Source: Vicugna pacos (lineage: Eukaryota; Chordata; Mammalia; Artiodactyla; Camelidae). Taken from it: a DNA stretch of 64,000 nt. How positions within the stretch are numbered: position 1 is the first letter of the stretch; each line of letters begins with the position of its first letter. The notes beneath the pieces are model-generated. The model had not been told where the DNA came from. It saw only the letters and a program-made list of their open reading frames with translations, and did no database searches. Positions 45,089 through 56,440 of this stretch are shown here, one piece after another. The position numbers were made by a program, and so were the translations under genes. The stretch is taken from positions 2,991,001-3,055,000 of the forward strand of contig NC_133023.1 of the NCBI RefSeq assembly GCF_048564905.1, written 5' to 3'.

Positions 45089-48000
45089 AGAGCTGACAGT
45101 AAAGAGAAGACTGGAATGAGCTCGGGTTCCTGGGGGTTGCAGAAATAAACCAGCATGTGCGGATGTCCTGATTTTTGCTATCAGGACCCCGTGTGCTCCT
45201 GGCTTCAATAGGTACATGATGGGCATGTGGTCTGAAACTTAAGGTATCCCAGGTGTGTTGTAACTCATGGCTCGTCTGCCCTCAGCTTCACCTGGGATCT
45301 TAAGACACTTCCTGTTCCTCATTCTGCCTCAGCTCTCTCAGTCCCTCATTTGAGGGTGCTCCGTGCAGCCCTGCTTCCTAGGACTACATCTCAACAGTAA
45401 AAGTCACTTTGCATATGGGCGTGATCTCCCATCAGCAAAGAATGTGTTTAAGTGCAAAGACGCTGAGAAGGAGTTGACGAGGAGATTTCTGGAGACTGCA
45501 GAGTGGAAGTTTTTGTACTTCCTTATTACATTCCACGTTCGTCTGCTCCAAACACTCTTCTTCCATTCTTTGCCTCAGAATCCCACAGACTCCTAGGAAA
45601 CAGAATTGAATTGACCCACCTCCTTTCAGATGCCCCTGCATGGACCTAATGCCTTGAGCTCTTACGAGGAAACATATGGGCACCATATTCTCTGTCATCT
45701 CTTGGGACAGAGGGTGGAAAGCAATTTCTAGAAGATGTGATGAGTACTGTGACCAACAAAAATGCCCCAATCCAAGATAGAAGCAAAGGGTTAGCAGATT
45801 GAAAGCACATCCTAACTCATCCCAAATGGGAAATGAAGAGATAGGCAGAGCCATATATTACCCATGCATTATTCACCTCATTTAGTCTTCTGAGTGACAG
45901 ATTTCACAAAAAAATAGAAAGAATGAATGGGTGCGATTCTCATGCTGTTTGCACAGAGACAGCAGTTGTGATCATAACAGGAGAAGTCTGGGTTGCTGAA
46001 CCGCAAAGTTTCCCACTGGGCGTTCCATTGAGTCACACTAACATCCCCAAAAGGCGTATATTAGCGCACACACGGTTTTCACCTAATCGTGAAGAGTTAC
46101 GGGGTACCACGCCGACAGCACAATGCGTAAAACAGAACGATGCATCTGGCAGCAGTGCCCATGAGAGAAGACAGAACACACTCCCTGGGGCAGCCACGGT
46201 GGTGACGTTTGCAGACATCTTGGTGGCACTGGGACCACAGTGTTATATTTCAAGAGCAATTATCTGTGTAAGGTCTGGAGTTCATTTCCTCTTCGTGCTC
46301 CCTGGGACCTGGGACCCTGGCAGGTGCAGAGGCATAGAAGAGGGACCCGTCTTAGACCTGAGTCTTCTAGCGATGGGGAGGTTGCCACGGTGATCGTGTA
46401 ACAGAGGAACAGAGCGCCCTCTGGGATATTTTCACTCTGCCTTTACATCCCTACCTGGATGGGTGTGGAGAGCATGAATCAATACTTGGCTGCGTCATTA
46501 ATTGCATAGTTAACGGACCCCTGTTAATCAAGGGTCAGGCATTTTAATATGTACCTTGCAATATGTCCCTTGTAAATGCTAGTTCAACATTTCAGTGTAT
46601 AAATGAACTGTCTCAACCTCCGTGACTCTGCCTGGCATTTTGTTTTTCTGTCCCCAGAGAGGGAGATGTAGTCTGAACATTTAGCTCTTTAGCAGGATTT
46701 ATGTAAATTGCAAGCCGTTATGCCCCCAAACAATACTGTTTATCGTACACCAGATGATGTTAGAAAGATAGTCAGCTCATCTGAAAGATAAGTGAAACAC
46801 TGCACCCTTTTCTGTTTATCTGCTGGGTATAATCTTTCATAATTCAATCCAAAAACAAATTTCCATAGTAACATAATTTTTTTTTTAAGAGGCACTGACC
46901 CGTCAGGTTGCAGGTTCTCAGTCATAAGCTGGCAGCTGTCCTTGGGGGAAGATAAAAATAAACCCCACATTTATGCAAAACATCTCAACATATTCCTTTT
47001 TTGTTTTTCACAAAATGTGTTTTGAAATAGATGTTTCAATAACGTTCTTATTATTAAGATCCTTGACATTTATCTCCATGCATTTGTTGTGGAACGAGTT
47101 CATCATACCCCAAAGTATCTACATTTCAAACATTTCGTGGCTCTAATTGCAACATTGACCACCATCAATTTCCATTTTCTGCAGCGTGTAGGGTCGGTCT
47201 CAGACACACCGTGATGACATTAATGTTTCTCACTTTTGCTCTCCTCTTTTTGAAAATGCCCCCCTCCCCCATCCTCGCGTCCTGTTTTCCAGATTCCAGC
47301 CAAGACACTGGGAACATCTGATGTCAGGAGAGCTACCCTTTGTTAAGATCATCTCCATTTCGATAGGCGAATACCTGACTTTTAACTTTAAAATTCCTAA
47401 GCCAACAGTCTCTAAAGGAGACACGTTAAGCATGTTGACTATTTTGTCATGGAGATATTAAGGACTAAGCATTCTACTCAATCAGGCCCTGCCCTCTGAG
47501 TACACCACTGCCCTTGGAATTGCCTGATTTATGGGCTAGGGATTAAAAAAATTAATCATCCCCAAGGAAACAAAATGCTGAAGGCATTATCATCCAATGG
47601 ATCCCCTATCAGATGGTCAATGATCTATTTGATCTGACAGAGAATGGAGTCCAGGAGCCTTTGGGGAGAACAGACACCTAGGATTTTCTGAACGGATGCT
47701 TGTCATTCCTTGCAGGTTATCATCTCACGTAGAAAACCTCTCCCACGCTCCTTGCAAACTGGTTTATAATCATACGGGCGAGGGTCCTATGGAGCAGCAC
47801 AGTGTGGACATTTTCTGGGCTTTTCCTGGGCACCTCAAACCCCCAGCAGGAATGACCTTTTCCACTGGCATCGGTGTGGATTTGACTGAACTCACTCTGG
47901 CCTGAGAAATGGTCACTACGTTTATGTATTTACTCGTTTCATCAAAGTAAGCTCACCTCCAGGTCCCGTGGCAGGGCTCTAGGGAAACCAGGGATGGATG

Positions 48001-48157
48001 GGCATCACTGCCACTTGAATGGGAAACTGCCAGCCCCAAAGGTTAGCGGAGGAAAGTATTGGGGTGTCATTGAGTCTAAAGTATTTGGGGACGACCCTCC
48101 AGTCATTGTTTGATCTACTGAGGCCCACCCGAGATGTGGCTACGGCGTATATGAGTG
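45089..48157. other. Mostly unique non-coding sequence
   Basis: The longest frame (45923-46393, plus, 156 codons) has no recognisable domain, no signal peptide and no conserved neighbours; a minus-strand frame overlaps it. 46480-46640 reads like constrained non-coding sequence. No repeat was confidently assigned. Confidence 0.4.
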
Positions 48158-48364
48158 TTTCTTAGGTGGAAGTACGATGTGGTGTTGCGGACCCCAGGGG
48201 ACATCTGACGAGGACTGGGGACACTTTGACTTGCGGGAGCACCACAATACCTGGTGGCGAGAACCAGAGGTGCCCCTAAAACTCCCACTGTGCACACGGC
48301 AGTCCCTACCCAGAACAGAGAAGTGTCCTGCCCAAATATCCCTAGTGTCAAGGCTGAGAAACTT
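48158..48364 (+). mobile_element. MER20-like hAT DNA transposon
   Basis: Markers in order: ACCCCAGGGGACATCTGACG, GGACTGGGGACACTTTGAC, GGGAGCACCACAATACCTGG, CCTGCCCAAATATCCCTAGT and GTCAAGGCTGAGAAACTTTG. It fits a near full-length (about 200 bp), diverged MER20. Its left TIR is poorly preserved. Confidence 0.75.
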
Positions 48365-48757
48365 TGCTCCAAACCCACATATTCCTTCCACGGGAAGAGA
48401 CGGGACTCTGTGCCTTTGATACCTTGCTCTGGTCTCGAAGACCAAATGTCTTAATTCCAGCCTCCCTTAATTTAAAAAAAAAAAATTGCCTTTTTACTGA
48501 AGATTCTGCCATCTTCCCTGGCACCTTTGATCAAGTTGTTGATTACCATCTATTTTATGAGAATTTACAGAATCTTCCAGTTTCACTTTTTTTCCCCCCT
48601 GTTCCACATATTCAGTCATAGCTCCCTTGTCTGGTTCCTGGGGAAACATTTAGACTCTAACAAAATGTTGTTCACACCCTAGTCTTCTGAGTCCCACCCA
48701 CGTATTCCACAAGTTTCTCCTCTGCCCACCAGAAGAAAATGCTTCACTTTAACTGTC

Positions 48758-48911
48758 GACACAATTCTTTTTATTTTTGAATTGTTTTATCTTGGTGGGG
48801 CGGGGGGAGGTAACTAGGTTTATTTATTTTTAGAGGAGGTACTGGGGATGGAACCCAGGACCTCACAGGTGCTAAGCACACGCTCTACCCTCCGCCTTGA
48901 CACAATCCTTT
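48758..48911 (-). mobile_element. Camelid-type tRNA-Ala SINE, antisense, with target-site duplication
   Basis: GGGGGGAGGTAACTAGGTTT, ATTTTTAGAGGAGGTACTGG, GGATGGAACCCAGGACCTC, GTGCTAAGCACACGCTCTAC. The far end of the tRNA head is shortened. Direct repeats GACACAATTCTTT (48758-48770) and GACACAATCCTTT (48899-48911) flank it with one mismatch. Confidence 0.93.
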
Positions 48912-50230
48912 GACTGGGAAGTCCACCCTGCAAAACGATTTTCAAAGGAAGACTGAACGATACCGAAGTGTTAATAGGTGTTTGCATTAAAATCAGTGGT
49001 ACGCATCACTTTTTATTCTTCTTATGTATACCTTTCTATGGTTCATAAATGTTTCACTACAAATATTTGACATTCCAAACTAAATTAGGTACCCGATTCT
49101 CAGTTGTCCTAAGCAATATTTTCTATCTGGATGGCACAACGTATCCTACGTTATTCTCAAACTTAGCTTGTGTGAAGACAGTTACTTCTTAAAAATGATA
49201 TTTCAGTAATAATGCATGTACGTTTTTTTTAAACAATACATGACCCCATTTACATTATGTTTGGCTGGCTTTATAAAAAAAACCAGCAAGATTTCCAGCA
49301 TCACCGTTTACAACTGCGTTTACTGGCTCTATTCCTAGTCTAATTTATAATACGACCTTATAGTTCACAGAAACGTTAGCTGTTTGGATGTTGCACTCCG
49401 TGTCTTCAATTATGTGAAATCTAAAGCCTTTCTGAAAAAAATAATCGTTGTGATTGTGTAACTCTGTTTAGCTCCTCGAAGAAACCTGTGAAACCCTAAT
49501 TAAGTGCTCCTCTCTGTAGTTCGTTTCAATGATCAGAAGCAGATAGATCTGGGAACTTAGAAGATTGAAAACCAAAAGATCAGAAAACCGTTTGAGAGAC
49601 TCACGGCAAACGAGAGAACTCAGACCAAACTTTGCACTGAAAAATCACTAGAAGAACTAGACAAAATAATTTTTTTTAATGCTACAATAGGTATCGGGTC
49701 CTTATCCAGGGCAGTTAGTGGTGATTCTCTCCTAATTCTTGAAGAGGCATTTGAGAGGCTGCAAAGTTGAGGAAACATTTCAATGGCCTCATAAATTTGA
49801 AGGGGAAAATTGAGTGCAGTGCCCACAGGCACTGATAAACCTCCCATGCCTTGGATTGAAATTCCTAAAAGCTATACCCTAGGAGTAAGTGTGAACTAGA
49901 ACAAGCCTGGCCAGCAGCACAGGTAAAACCCAGTCAGTCCCATGAAACATGTCACGGTGACCTCGGGTTGGCAGTGCCCGCAGCCACCTAGTGGCAGGAA
50001 CCGCAATTTCTTTTCTGAATGAAGATAAAATCCTTCCAGACCTAAAATTGATTCATGTTTTTCCATGGCTGAGGTCTGCTGCTCAATTCGAAATGCTTAG
50101 GTGCTGGATGAGATGAAAATCAAACCACCAAAAACCAAGAGAAAGAATAGTTAGCAACACACAGAGGAATGAGGAGTGAGAATGTTCCCCTGTCTGCAAC
50201 TGAATTAAAAAGGAAATACAGATAAAACAT
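48912..50230. other. Unique non-coding sequence
   Basis: No gene or confident repeat recognised. Confidence 0.45.
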
Positions 50231-50258
50231 GTGTGTATGTGTGTGTGTGTGTGTATAT
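50231..50258. repeat. (TG)n microsatellite
   Basis: TGTGTATGTGTGTGTGTGTG followed by TATATAG. Confidence 0.95.
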
Positions 50259-50754
50259 AGATATGATTTTACTGTAGAGAAATTTTGAAGCTCACAGAAA
50301 CAAAAGTGGCCAACCTAACACACGCATAACATTCCATTTGAAAAATGCCAAATATGTTTTCATGTCAAGGGTGTGTGGAATACTTACAAAATGTACCATG
50401 TTTTGGCTATATGGCAAATTTGAGCAAAATTTGAAAGATGTGCAAACTTGCAGAATAGATTTACTGGCTGTAGGGAGACTCCTAGCCATCAGTGACCAAA
50501 TATAATAACAAAATTAAGATGCTTGAAAACTAGGAAAGTGTATTTTTAAATACTATGTGTCGAAAAGAGATTAAAGGGTATTTTAAATAAATGGTAATGA
50601 AAATGTGTTGCCTACTTATGAAAGATGCTCAGAGCAATGCGTAAATACTTTGTTCTTGTTGTTACATGTGGATATGTGCCCTTACGGCTAAAAATCCCTC
50701 TCTCTTTCTGCACTAAAGACGTCTAACACTTTCCCTCTGAGTTGAGAATGAAAC

Positions 50755-51745
50755 AAAGTAGGCTTTTATCAGCATTTCTATTCAACATTACATAAACACG
50801 AGAAAAGACAAAAAGAATGAAAGATGTGAAGATGGGAATACAAAACTGTCATTATCTGCAGATGGCTATGTATATTCAAAAAAATCCAAAATAATTTACA
50901 CAAGGATGATAAGAATTAATAAATAAGTTCCATGGGGCTCCTTGATACAATGTTGATCCTCAGATTTTATTAATTTTATCTATAGATCAGCAACTGAAAT
51001 GTAAAACATTGTATCTATGTATCAAAGTACTGAATACATGTATCTGATTCTAACAAAAGGTGTGAAAGATTCCATGATTTCTATGTTGACTGCTTATACA
51101 ATGTTATTAAGGTAAATTAGGAAGACAGGAAATAATGTACATAGTGTGCATGAAATGTAAAACACAATAAAATAAAAATATCAATGTTACTTCAAGTTGA
51201 CGTATAGGTTAAATATAACTCTATAAAATACTAGCCAATGACCCTAAAATTTGTGTGACTATCCAGATGATCAAGGAAAGGAAATCTATTCTTAAAGTAG
51301 GAAACAAAGTTTGCAAACTTACTCTACCATAGTTCAAGACATTAGTTTTCTACGAAAAGACTGTATGGAACTGGCAAAAGATAGAAGAAATAGATCAATA
51401 TCAGAGATTTATGGCCAAGGGGAAATGGCAGAGCTGTGGGAGAAAGAACTACCTTTTCAAGAAATGGTGCTCGTTTCAACGGACCCCCAAAGAGAAGAAA
51501 AGGAAACTTGATCTGCATGTCAGCCCATCCAGAAATACCAAACTCATCAAACCCACAATGATCCTGGTTGTACCTGTGAACAATGACTCAGTATATCTCA
51601 TACGGTGAAATGGAAGAAAATATCTTCGTGAAATTGGCACAAGGAAAAATTTCTTAAGCAGGACTGCAATAGCACTCACCATAAAGAAAATGTGATACAT
51701 TAAACTATGTGAAAGTTAAGAATTTCCACTCATCAAAGTTATTAT
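50755..51745 (+). mobile_element. Ancient L1M-type ORF2, reverse-transcriptase and downstream region
   Basis: Homologous order to L1 ORF2: CATTTCTATTCAACATTAC, AAAACTGTCATTATCTGCAG followed by ATGGCTATG (the AxADD-type catalytic region, degenerate), ACTGAATACATGTATCTG, then AATAGATCAATATCAGAG, TTTATGGCCAAGGGG, CAAGAAATGGTGCTCG (coding a FNKWCW-like core) and GAAATTGGCACAAGG to CTTAAGCAGGACTGCAATAG. All frames are broken. Confidence 0.72.
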
Positions 51746-51750
51746 TAAGA

Positions 51751-51882
51751 AAGTAAAAACAGACACAGAAAGCAAACTATGGTTCCTGCGTGACGGAGGT
51801 GCTGTGCTGTACACCAGAAATTGACACAACACTGTAAACTGATTGTACTGTAATAAAAATACATTAAAACTGAAAAAAACCC
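51751..51882 (+). mobile_element. L1 3' UTR tail, internally shortened
   Basis: AGTAAAAACAGACACAGAAAG, GCAAACTATGGTTCC, then directly GTGCTGTGCTGTACACCAGA and AATTGACACAACACTGTAAA to TGTAATAAAAATAC. The middle of the usual 3' UTR is missing between these parts. Confidence 0.85.
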
Positions 51883-52168
51883 CATAAACTATGGTGACCC
51901 AAGGGACAAGGATGGGGGGACAGATAAATTAGGAGTTTAGGATTAACAGATACAAACTACGACACATAAAATAAGTAAACAACAAGGTCCGACCTTATAG
52001 CACAGGGAACTATATTCAGTGTCTTGTAACAAGCTATAATGAAAAACAATATGAAAATATATGTATATACATACAAATATATACATATAACTGAATCACT
52101 TTGCTGTACACCTGAAATTAACATTGTAAATCAACTACACTTCAATAAAACAAAATTTTTTTTTAAAA
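51883..52168 (+). mobile_element. L1 3' UTR tail
   Basis: ACTATGGTGACCCAAGGGAC, AAATTAGGAGTTTAGGATTA, TATAGCACAGGGAACTATAT, TCAGTGTCTTGTAACAAGCT, GCTGTACACCTGAAATTAAC and CACTTCAATAAAACAAAAT. It repeats the part missing from the element just upstream, so the pair could also be one rearranged L1 interrupted by another. Confidence 0.85.
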
Positions 52169-52224
52169 AAGGATAAAAGCCAGCCACACAGTTTGAGAAA
52201 AGAGACAGCTTGTTTAGTTAGCTA

Positions 52225-52605
52225 TCTGAATGGATGGATGGATGGATGGATGGATGGATGGATGGATGGATGGATTGATGGATGGATGGATGGGCGGGCA
52301 GATGGATAGAGGAATGGTTGGATGGATGGATGATTGGAAGACGGATGGATGGATGGACAGATGGACAGATGGACCAATGGATGCATGGACGGATAGATGG
52401 ACAAATGGACAGATGGATGGATGGATGGATAGATGGATGGACGAATGAATGCATGGATGGATGGATGGATGGGCAGATGACGTAGAGACAGATAATGATA
52501 GATTAGATGATATGCAATAGATGACAGATAAATGTATAGACTGATAGATGAGACAGAAAGATATAGATAAAATGACACATGAGACAGATCTACAGATAGA
52601 TAGAT
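52225..52605. repeat. GGAT/ATGG tetranucleotide array with GACA/GATA edge
   Basis: Long ATGG repeats, then ATGGACAG and AGATGACAG-type degenerate repeats towards 52605. Stop-free frames on both strands (M-D-G-W and S-I-H-P residues) are by-products. Confidence 0.96.
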
Positions 52606-52861
52606 GCCAGCTGCCAAGAAAGTACATGTATGTACAAATTTCTATTATTGGGGAAAGATGATACCCTTAACTGTGGATCATATAATTGCCCCCAAAGTTT
52701 GCTTCCTCATAAGTTTCAAAGGAACAATTCACCTAAGAGTATATGAACCATTAACGAACTACTTAAGTACTTTTAAACATATATTGCAAGTGCAGAAAAT
52801 CACAGAAAAAACGTAATAATATCACCCAATTATTAAAAAATAAAAAAACCAAAGAGCTTTG
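52606..52861. other. Short unique interval
   Basis: No feature recognised. Confidence 0.5.
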
Positions 52862-53212
52862 TAACTAACAGCCTAGGTCAAGAAAGTGAACATTTCTCTG
52901 AACCCCGAAGTCCACCACGTGCCAGTTCCCACATCCTCTTAGGCGTTGGATTCCTTCTACTCAGTAACATGTTTGTGAGATTAATCCACGTTGGTGTGCA
53001 TCCCACTGGTCTCTGCCTTTTCATTGCGGTCTAGAATTACACGGAGTCTATTAATCTATTTCACGGTGGATGGACCTTCTCCCATTTTGGACTGGCTATG
53101 GATAACACTGTAACATGCAATTTAAAAATATCTCCTCAGATGCACGTATGCAAGGATCTTGGTGGGCATACACCGAGCCACAGAATTTCTAGGTCACGGG
53201 ATATGGTAGACA
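52862..53212 (-). mobile_element. L1M-type 3' region, antisense
   Basis: AAGAAAGTGAACATTTCTCT, CCACATCCTCTTAGGCGTTG, GTTTGTGAGATTAATCCACG, CTTTTCATTGCGGTCTAG, GATGGACCTTCTCCCATTTT and GGGCATACACCGAGCCACAG, CACGGGATATGG. The order fits an old L1 read backwards into ORF2. Confidence 0.7.
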
Positions 53213-53221
53213 GCACAGTGG

Positions 53222-53388
53222 ATCTCCAAAAACGTTCCCGACCTAATTCCAAACACCTGTGAATATGTTTCCTTACACAGCACATCTCGTCTTTGACTCT
53301 GACCCCCCTGCCTTCCTCTTACAAGGACACGGTGATTACACTGGCCCTCCCAGATAATTCAGGATGGAAAAAAGCCTTACGTTCTTAA
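53222..53388. mobile_element. LTR fossil in head-to-head halves (MLT1-like, uncertain)
   Basis: The left 55 bp (CCAAAAACGTTCCCGACCTA, CACCTGTGAATATGTTTCC) reads in sense of an MLT1-like LTR. The right 100 bp (CACATCTCGTCTTTGACTCT, CCTTCCTCTTACAAGGACAC, CCAGATAATTCAGGAT) reads antisense of the same family. The element is therefore present as an inverted, rearranged relic. Family assignment by eye is uncertain. Confidence 0.55.
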
Positions 53389-54167
53389 TCAGACTTTAAA
53401 ATGTTTGCTCCAACCTATCTGCAAGTAACTACAGAAAAGCTATGTGTAGTCTATTTATACATCATGGAGGGAAGTAGTCAATTTTTAATTTTTTTTTTGG
53501 ACCCAGGTTTTAGGAGTACTGAGTCTGTAAGAAAATAAGAAAGACCAGCGTTATTCTTCCCCCAGTAGCTGATTTCTGAAATGGCCATCACGCTGTACTC
53601 GACGGAAATCAGCTCTGCCCCCTCCGTGTTCCGTCAGCATTCTCAGCTTTGAGGACCTCAGCAGACAAGTGGATGTTCCCCTTAATCATGGTCTGGGGAG
53701 AGGCAGTGTGATTTTGCAACCACGGGGATGGAGTTCTTTGCAAGCGCACTTCAAAAGAGGCTCTTCTTCTAGTAGCTAAAACACTGAGGCTATCTCAACA
53801 GCATGGTAGACCCAGAAATATTTATAAAATGCAGCGCGTACCTCTGATATGTGTTCTAATTTTTTAAAAGCTTACTTTTTACAAGTGGTAAAAGGATGAC
53901 AACTTCTATTTGTATTTTCATTGTCTCACACTGAAGTCTTGGAGGGGAAAATCATTCTCGTCTCAAGGAGCCATGAATGCAACCATCCACCCAAGTGTGG
54001 AATTCTCAAAAGAAAAACAAAACTTCAATGGTTTCCAACTGAAATGGCTTATCACGTTTAATAGAAGTTATTTATTAGTGTTTTAGATTTATCACTTAGA
54101 AAGATTTGCATTGACTAATATATATCATTTCACTATCAAAATTCACCGTAAGACATTCCTCTCTAAC
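53389..54167. other. Unique non-coding sequence
   Basis: No gene or confident repeat recognised. Confidence 0.45.
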
Positions 54168-54372
54168 TACTATATATAAAACAGATAAACAAGTTTATAC
54201 GGTACAGCACAGGGAACTATATTCAGTATCTTGCAATAATTTATGGTGAAACAAAATATGAAAATGAATATATGGACGTTCATATATGACTGAAGTATTA
54301 CACTGTACACGAGAAATTGACACATTGTAAAGTGACTATACGTCAATAAAAATATATTTCAAAAAAAAGAGT
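54168..54372 (+). mobile_element. L1 3' UTR tail
   Basis: ACTATATATAAAACAGATAA, GGTACAGCACAGGGAACTAT, ATGACTGAAGTATTACACTG, TACACGAGAAATTGACACAT and ATACGTCAATAAAAATATAT. Variant with GAGAAATTGACAC. Strongly 5'-truncated. Confidence 0.92.
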
Positions 54373-55084
54373 GAATGTAAAAAGTCACTTAATATGCTTA
54401 TAACTTTAATAAGCCCATTCATATTCTGGTATCTAAAAATCCCTGCAAGTTTTAATTTTAACCTTTGCTTATGTTCATCCAGAAAAATCTCTGCGGGTCC
54501 CTCTGGGCAAGGCAGAGAGGTAACTCTGAGTTTCATCATATACTTTATGAATTAATTACAGGATCTTTTCTCAAGAATATTTCCTCCTTAGGGAAACAGT
54601 TCTGCACTGATGAATTGCCATGAGTTTGAACATTGTACAAAACATGGGATTTTCCACAATATTTATGTTTTTGCCAGGCAGATCTAGAAAATTCCCCCCT
54701 TTATAGATCAAGCAGCGTCTATGAGGCTATTTTATTTTCTGAGGTCCAATGATCAGGTAGCCCTTATTAGAGACTGTGAATTTCAACGTACCCTATTCTA
54801 CTGTCCTGTGGTATAGTTTACCCATGATATCAGAAGATTAAGTGCCCACAGTACTCTATATATCCATGACCCCTTGACTCAAAAATTGAGATCAAACACT
54901 GAGGACGGCTCTGATCCTTCCAGAGGAAAATCTTGGAAGCAAAATCTGGAACGATCAAACTGTTTTCAAGTCCTGTAACTGTGTCCGAGAACAGAGTTCA
55001 AGGTTGTTTATAGAAATGTTTGTAATGGAAGCAAATGAACAAGGAAACGAAAAACAGTCAACCTTAAAATCTATACCAAATGAA
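54373..55084. other. Unique non-coding sequence
   Basis: No gene or confident repeat recognised. Confidence 0.45.
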
Positions 55085-56440
55085 AGTACTTTTTGACTTC
55101 AAAAAATTACCAAAAAAATTGTTTCGGACGTTCAAAAATTTGAATTAGTTTATCACAAGCAGACATGTAGTAAAAGAAATCTCAGGCAGAAACAAAATTA
55201 CACCAATGGAAATAAGGATCTAATCAAAGGAATTAAGAATTACATGGATAAATGTACAAAGTTATTTTATGTAATGTCTTTAATAGATCATTGAATAGTT
55301 AAACCAAAATAAAAATGTAGTTTGTGGTTCACAGCAAATGTAAGACGAAAATGCATGAGAACATGGCACAAAAATCAGGAAAGAAGAAACTGAAGTTAAG
55401 CATTTAAGAGAAGCAAAATTTTCCAAAGTTCTCACACTATTTAGAAATAATATCACTTGAAGGTAAATTGTGACAAGTCAAAGACTTACACTATAAACAG
55501 TAAATCAATGATTAACATAATGAAACAAAGAATTATAGCTAATATGATGGCAAATGAGACATCATGGAATCAAAAAATTACTCAGCTGTTGCAAAAGAAT
55601 GAGGGAAATGAGGGAAAACTGAACAAGGAGTTGATGGGTAAACAGAAAGTAAATATAGTGATGACACATTTATTCCTGACCACATAATAATACTAGTTGT
55701 AAATGATATAAATACTCCAACTAAAAGGCAGAGATTCTCAGAACATATATAAATCAGGACCTAATTTTACTCAGTTCACCACAAGCACGTTAAATGTATA
55801 GACACAAAGGTTAAGAGCCAAGTGATGAAAGAACACATTAGAAGCAAACATTAATCAAAATTGTGCTGAAATATCTGTATTTATTTGAGATAAAATAGGT
55901 TTCAGAGCCAACACGATTGCCCTGGATAGAGAAAGTCATTTTGTAATAGTAAAGAGCTCAGTTCATCAAGAGAACATATGATCACTAAATATTTATGCAT
56001 ATAATAAAAGAACTTCAAAACATGTGAAGAGAAAACTGATAGAATTGCAAATAATCAGAGACTTCTATATCCCTCTTTAATAATTGATAAAATAGCTGGA
56101 AAATCAGTAAATCAACAGAAGTAAGTATATGGAAGCTTTGACCAATACCGAAGTCACTGTCACGTATTTTTAGTTTGTTTTTATGGTAAGACCACGATTT
56201 CTGAGACAGATTAATTGAGGTTTAATTGGTATGCATGAAACTGCACGTATTTAAAGCATATAATTTGATGTCAAACCCCCAAATTTACTCATGTCCCTTG
56301 GTAATTCCTCTTTAAATCCTACTCACCTGCTTCTAAATGACCTGTGATTCAAGGAGACCCTCACAGGAAGACTACAAATTATTTCAAACTGAATGGTAAT
56401 AATAATGAAAGCATAATATTCATTTTTGGGGATACAGGTA
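55085..56440 (+). mobile_element. Ancient L1M-type element: ORF1-ORF2 interval and ORF2 start, interrupted
   Basis: Follows the old L1 sequence over more than 1 kb: AAAGAAATCTCAGGCAGAAA, TTGAAGGTAAATTGTGACAA, AAACAAAGAATTATAGCTAA, ATACTCCAACTAAAAGGCAG (start of the endonuclease domain), GAGCTCAGTTCATCAAGAG, TTTATGCATATAATAAAAGA, CTTCTATATCCCTCTTTAAT and AATCAGTAAATCAACAG. After an antisense L1 piece (56195-56335) it resumes with AAATTATTTCAAACTGAATG and GTAATAATAATGAAAGC. Frames are broken throughout. The conserved order over both sides makes one parent element likely. Confidence 0.78.
56195..56335 (-). mobile_element. Antisense L1 3' UTR piece within an L1M
   Basis: TTGAGGTTTAATTGGTATGC, ATGAAACTGCACGTATTTAA and AGCATATAATTTGATGTC match the reverse complement of an old L1 3' UTR. 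It occupies the place of roughly 300 bp of the surrounding L1M ORF2. Confidence 0.65.

Noticed and set aside
45923-46393. 156-codon plus-strand open frame
   Set aside because: No recognisable domain, no splice or promoter context, and overlapped by an antisense frame; a frame of this length is expected by chance in GC-balanced DNA.
52214-52627. Open frames up to 137 codons on the minus strand and M-D-G-W frames on the plus strand
   Set aside because: By-products of the GGAT array on both strands.
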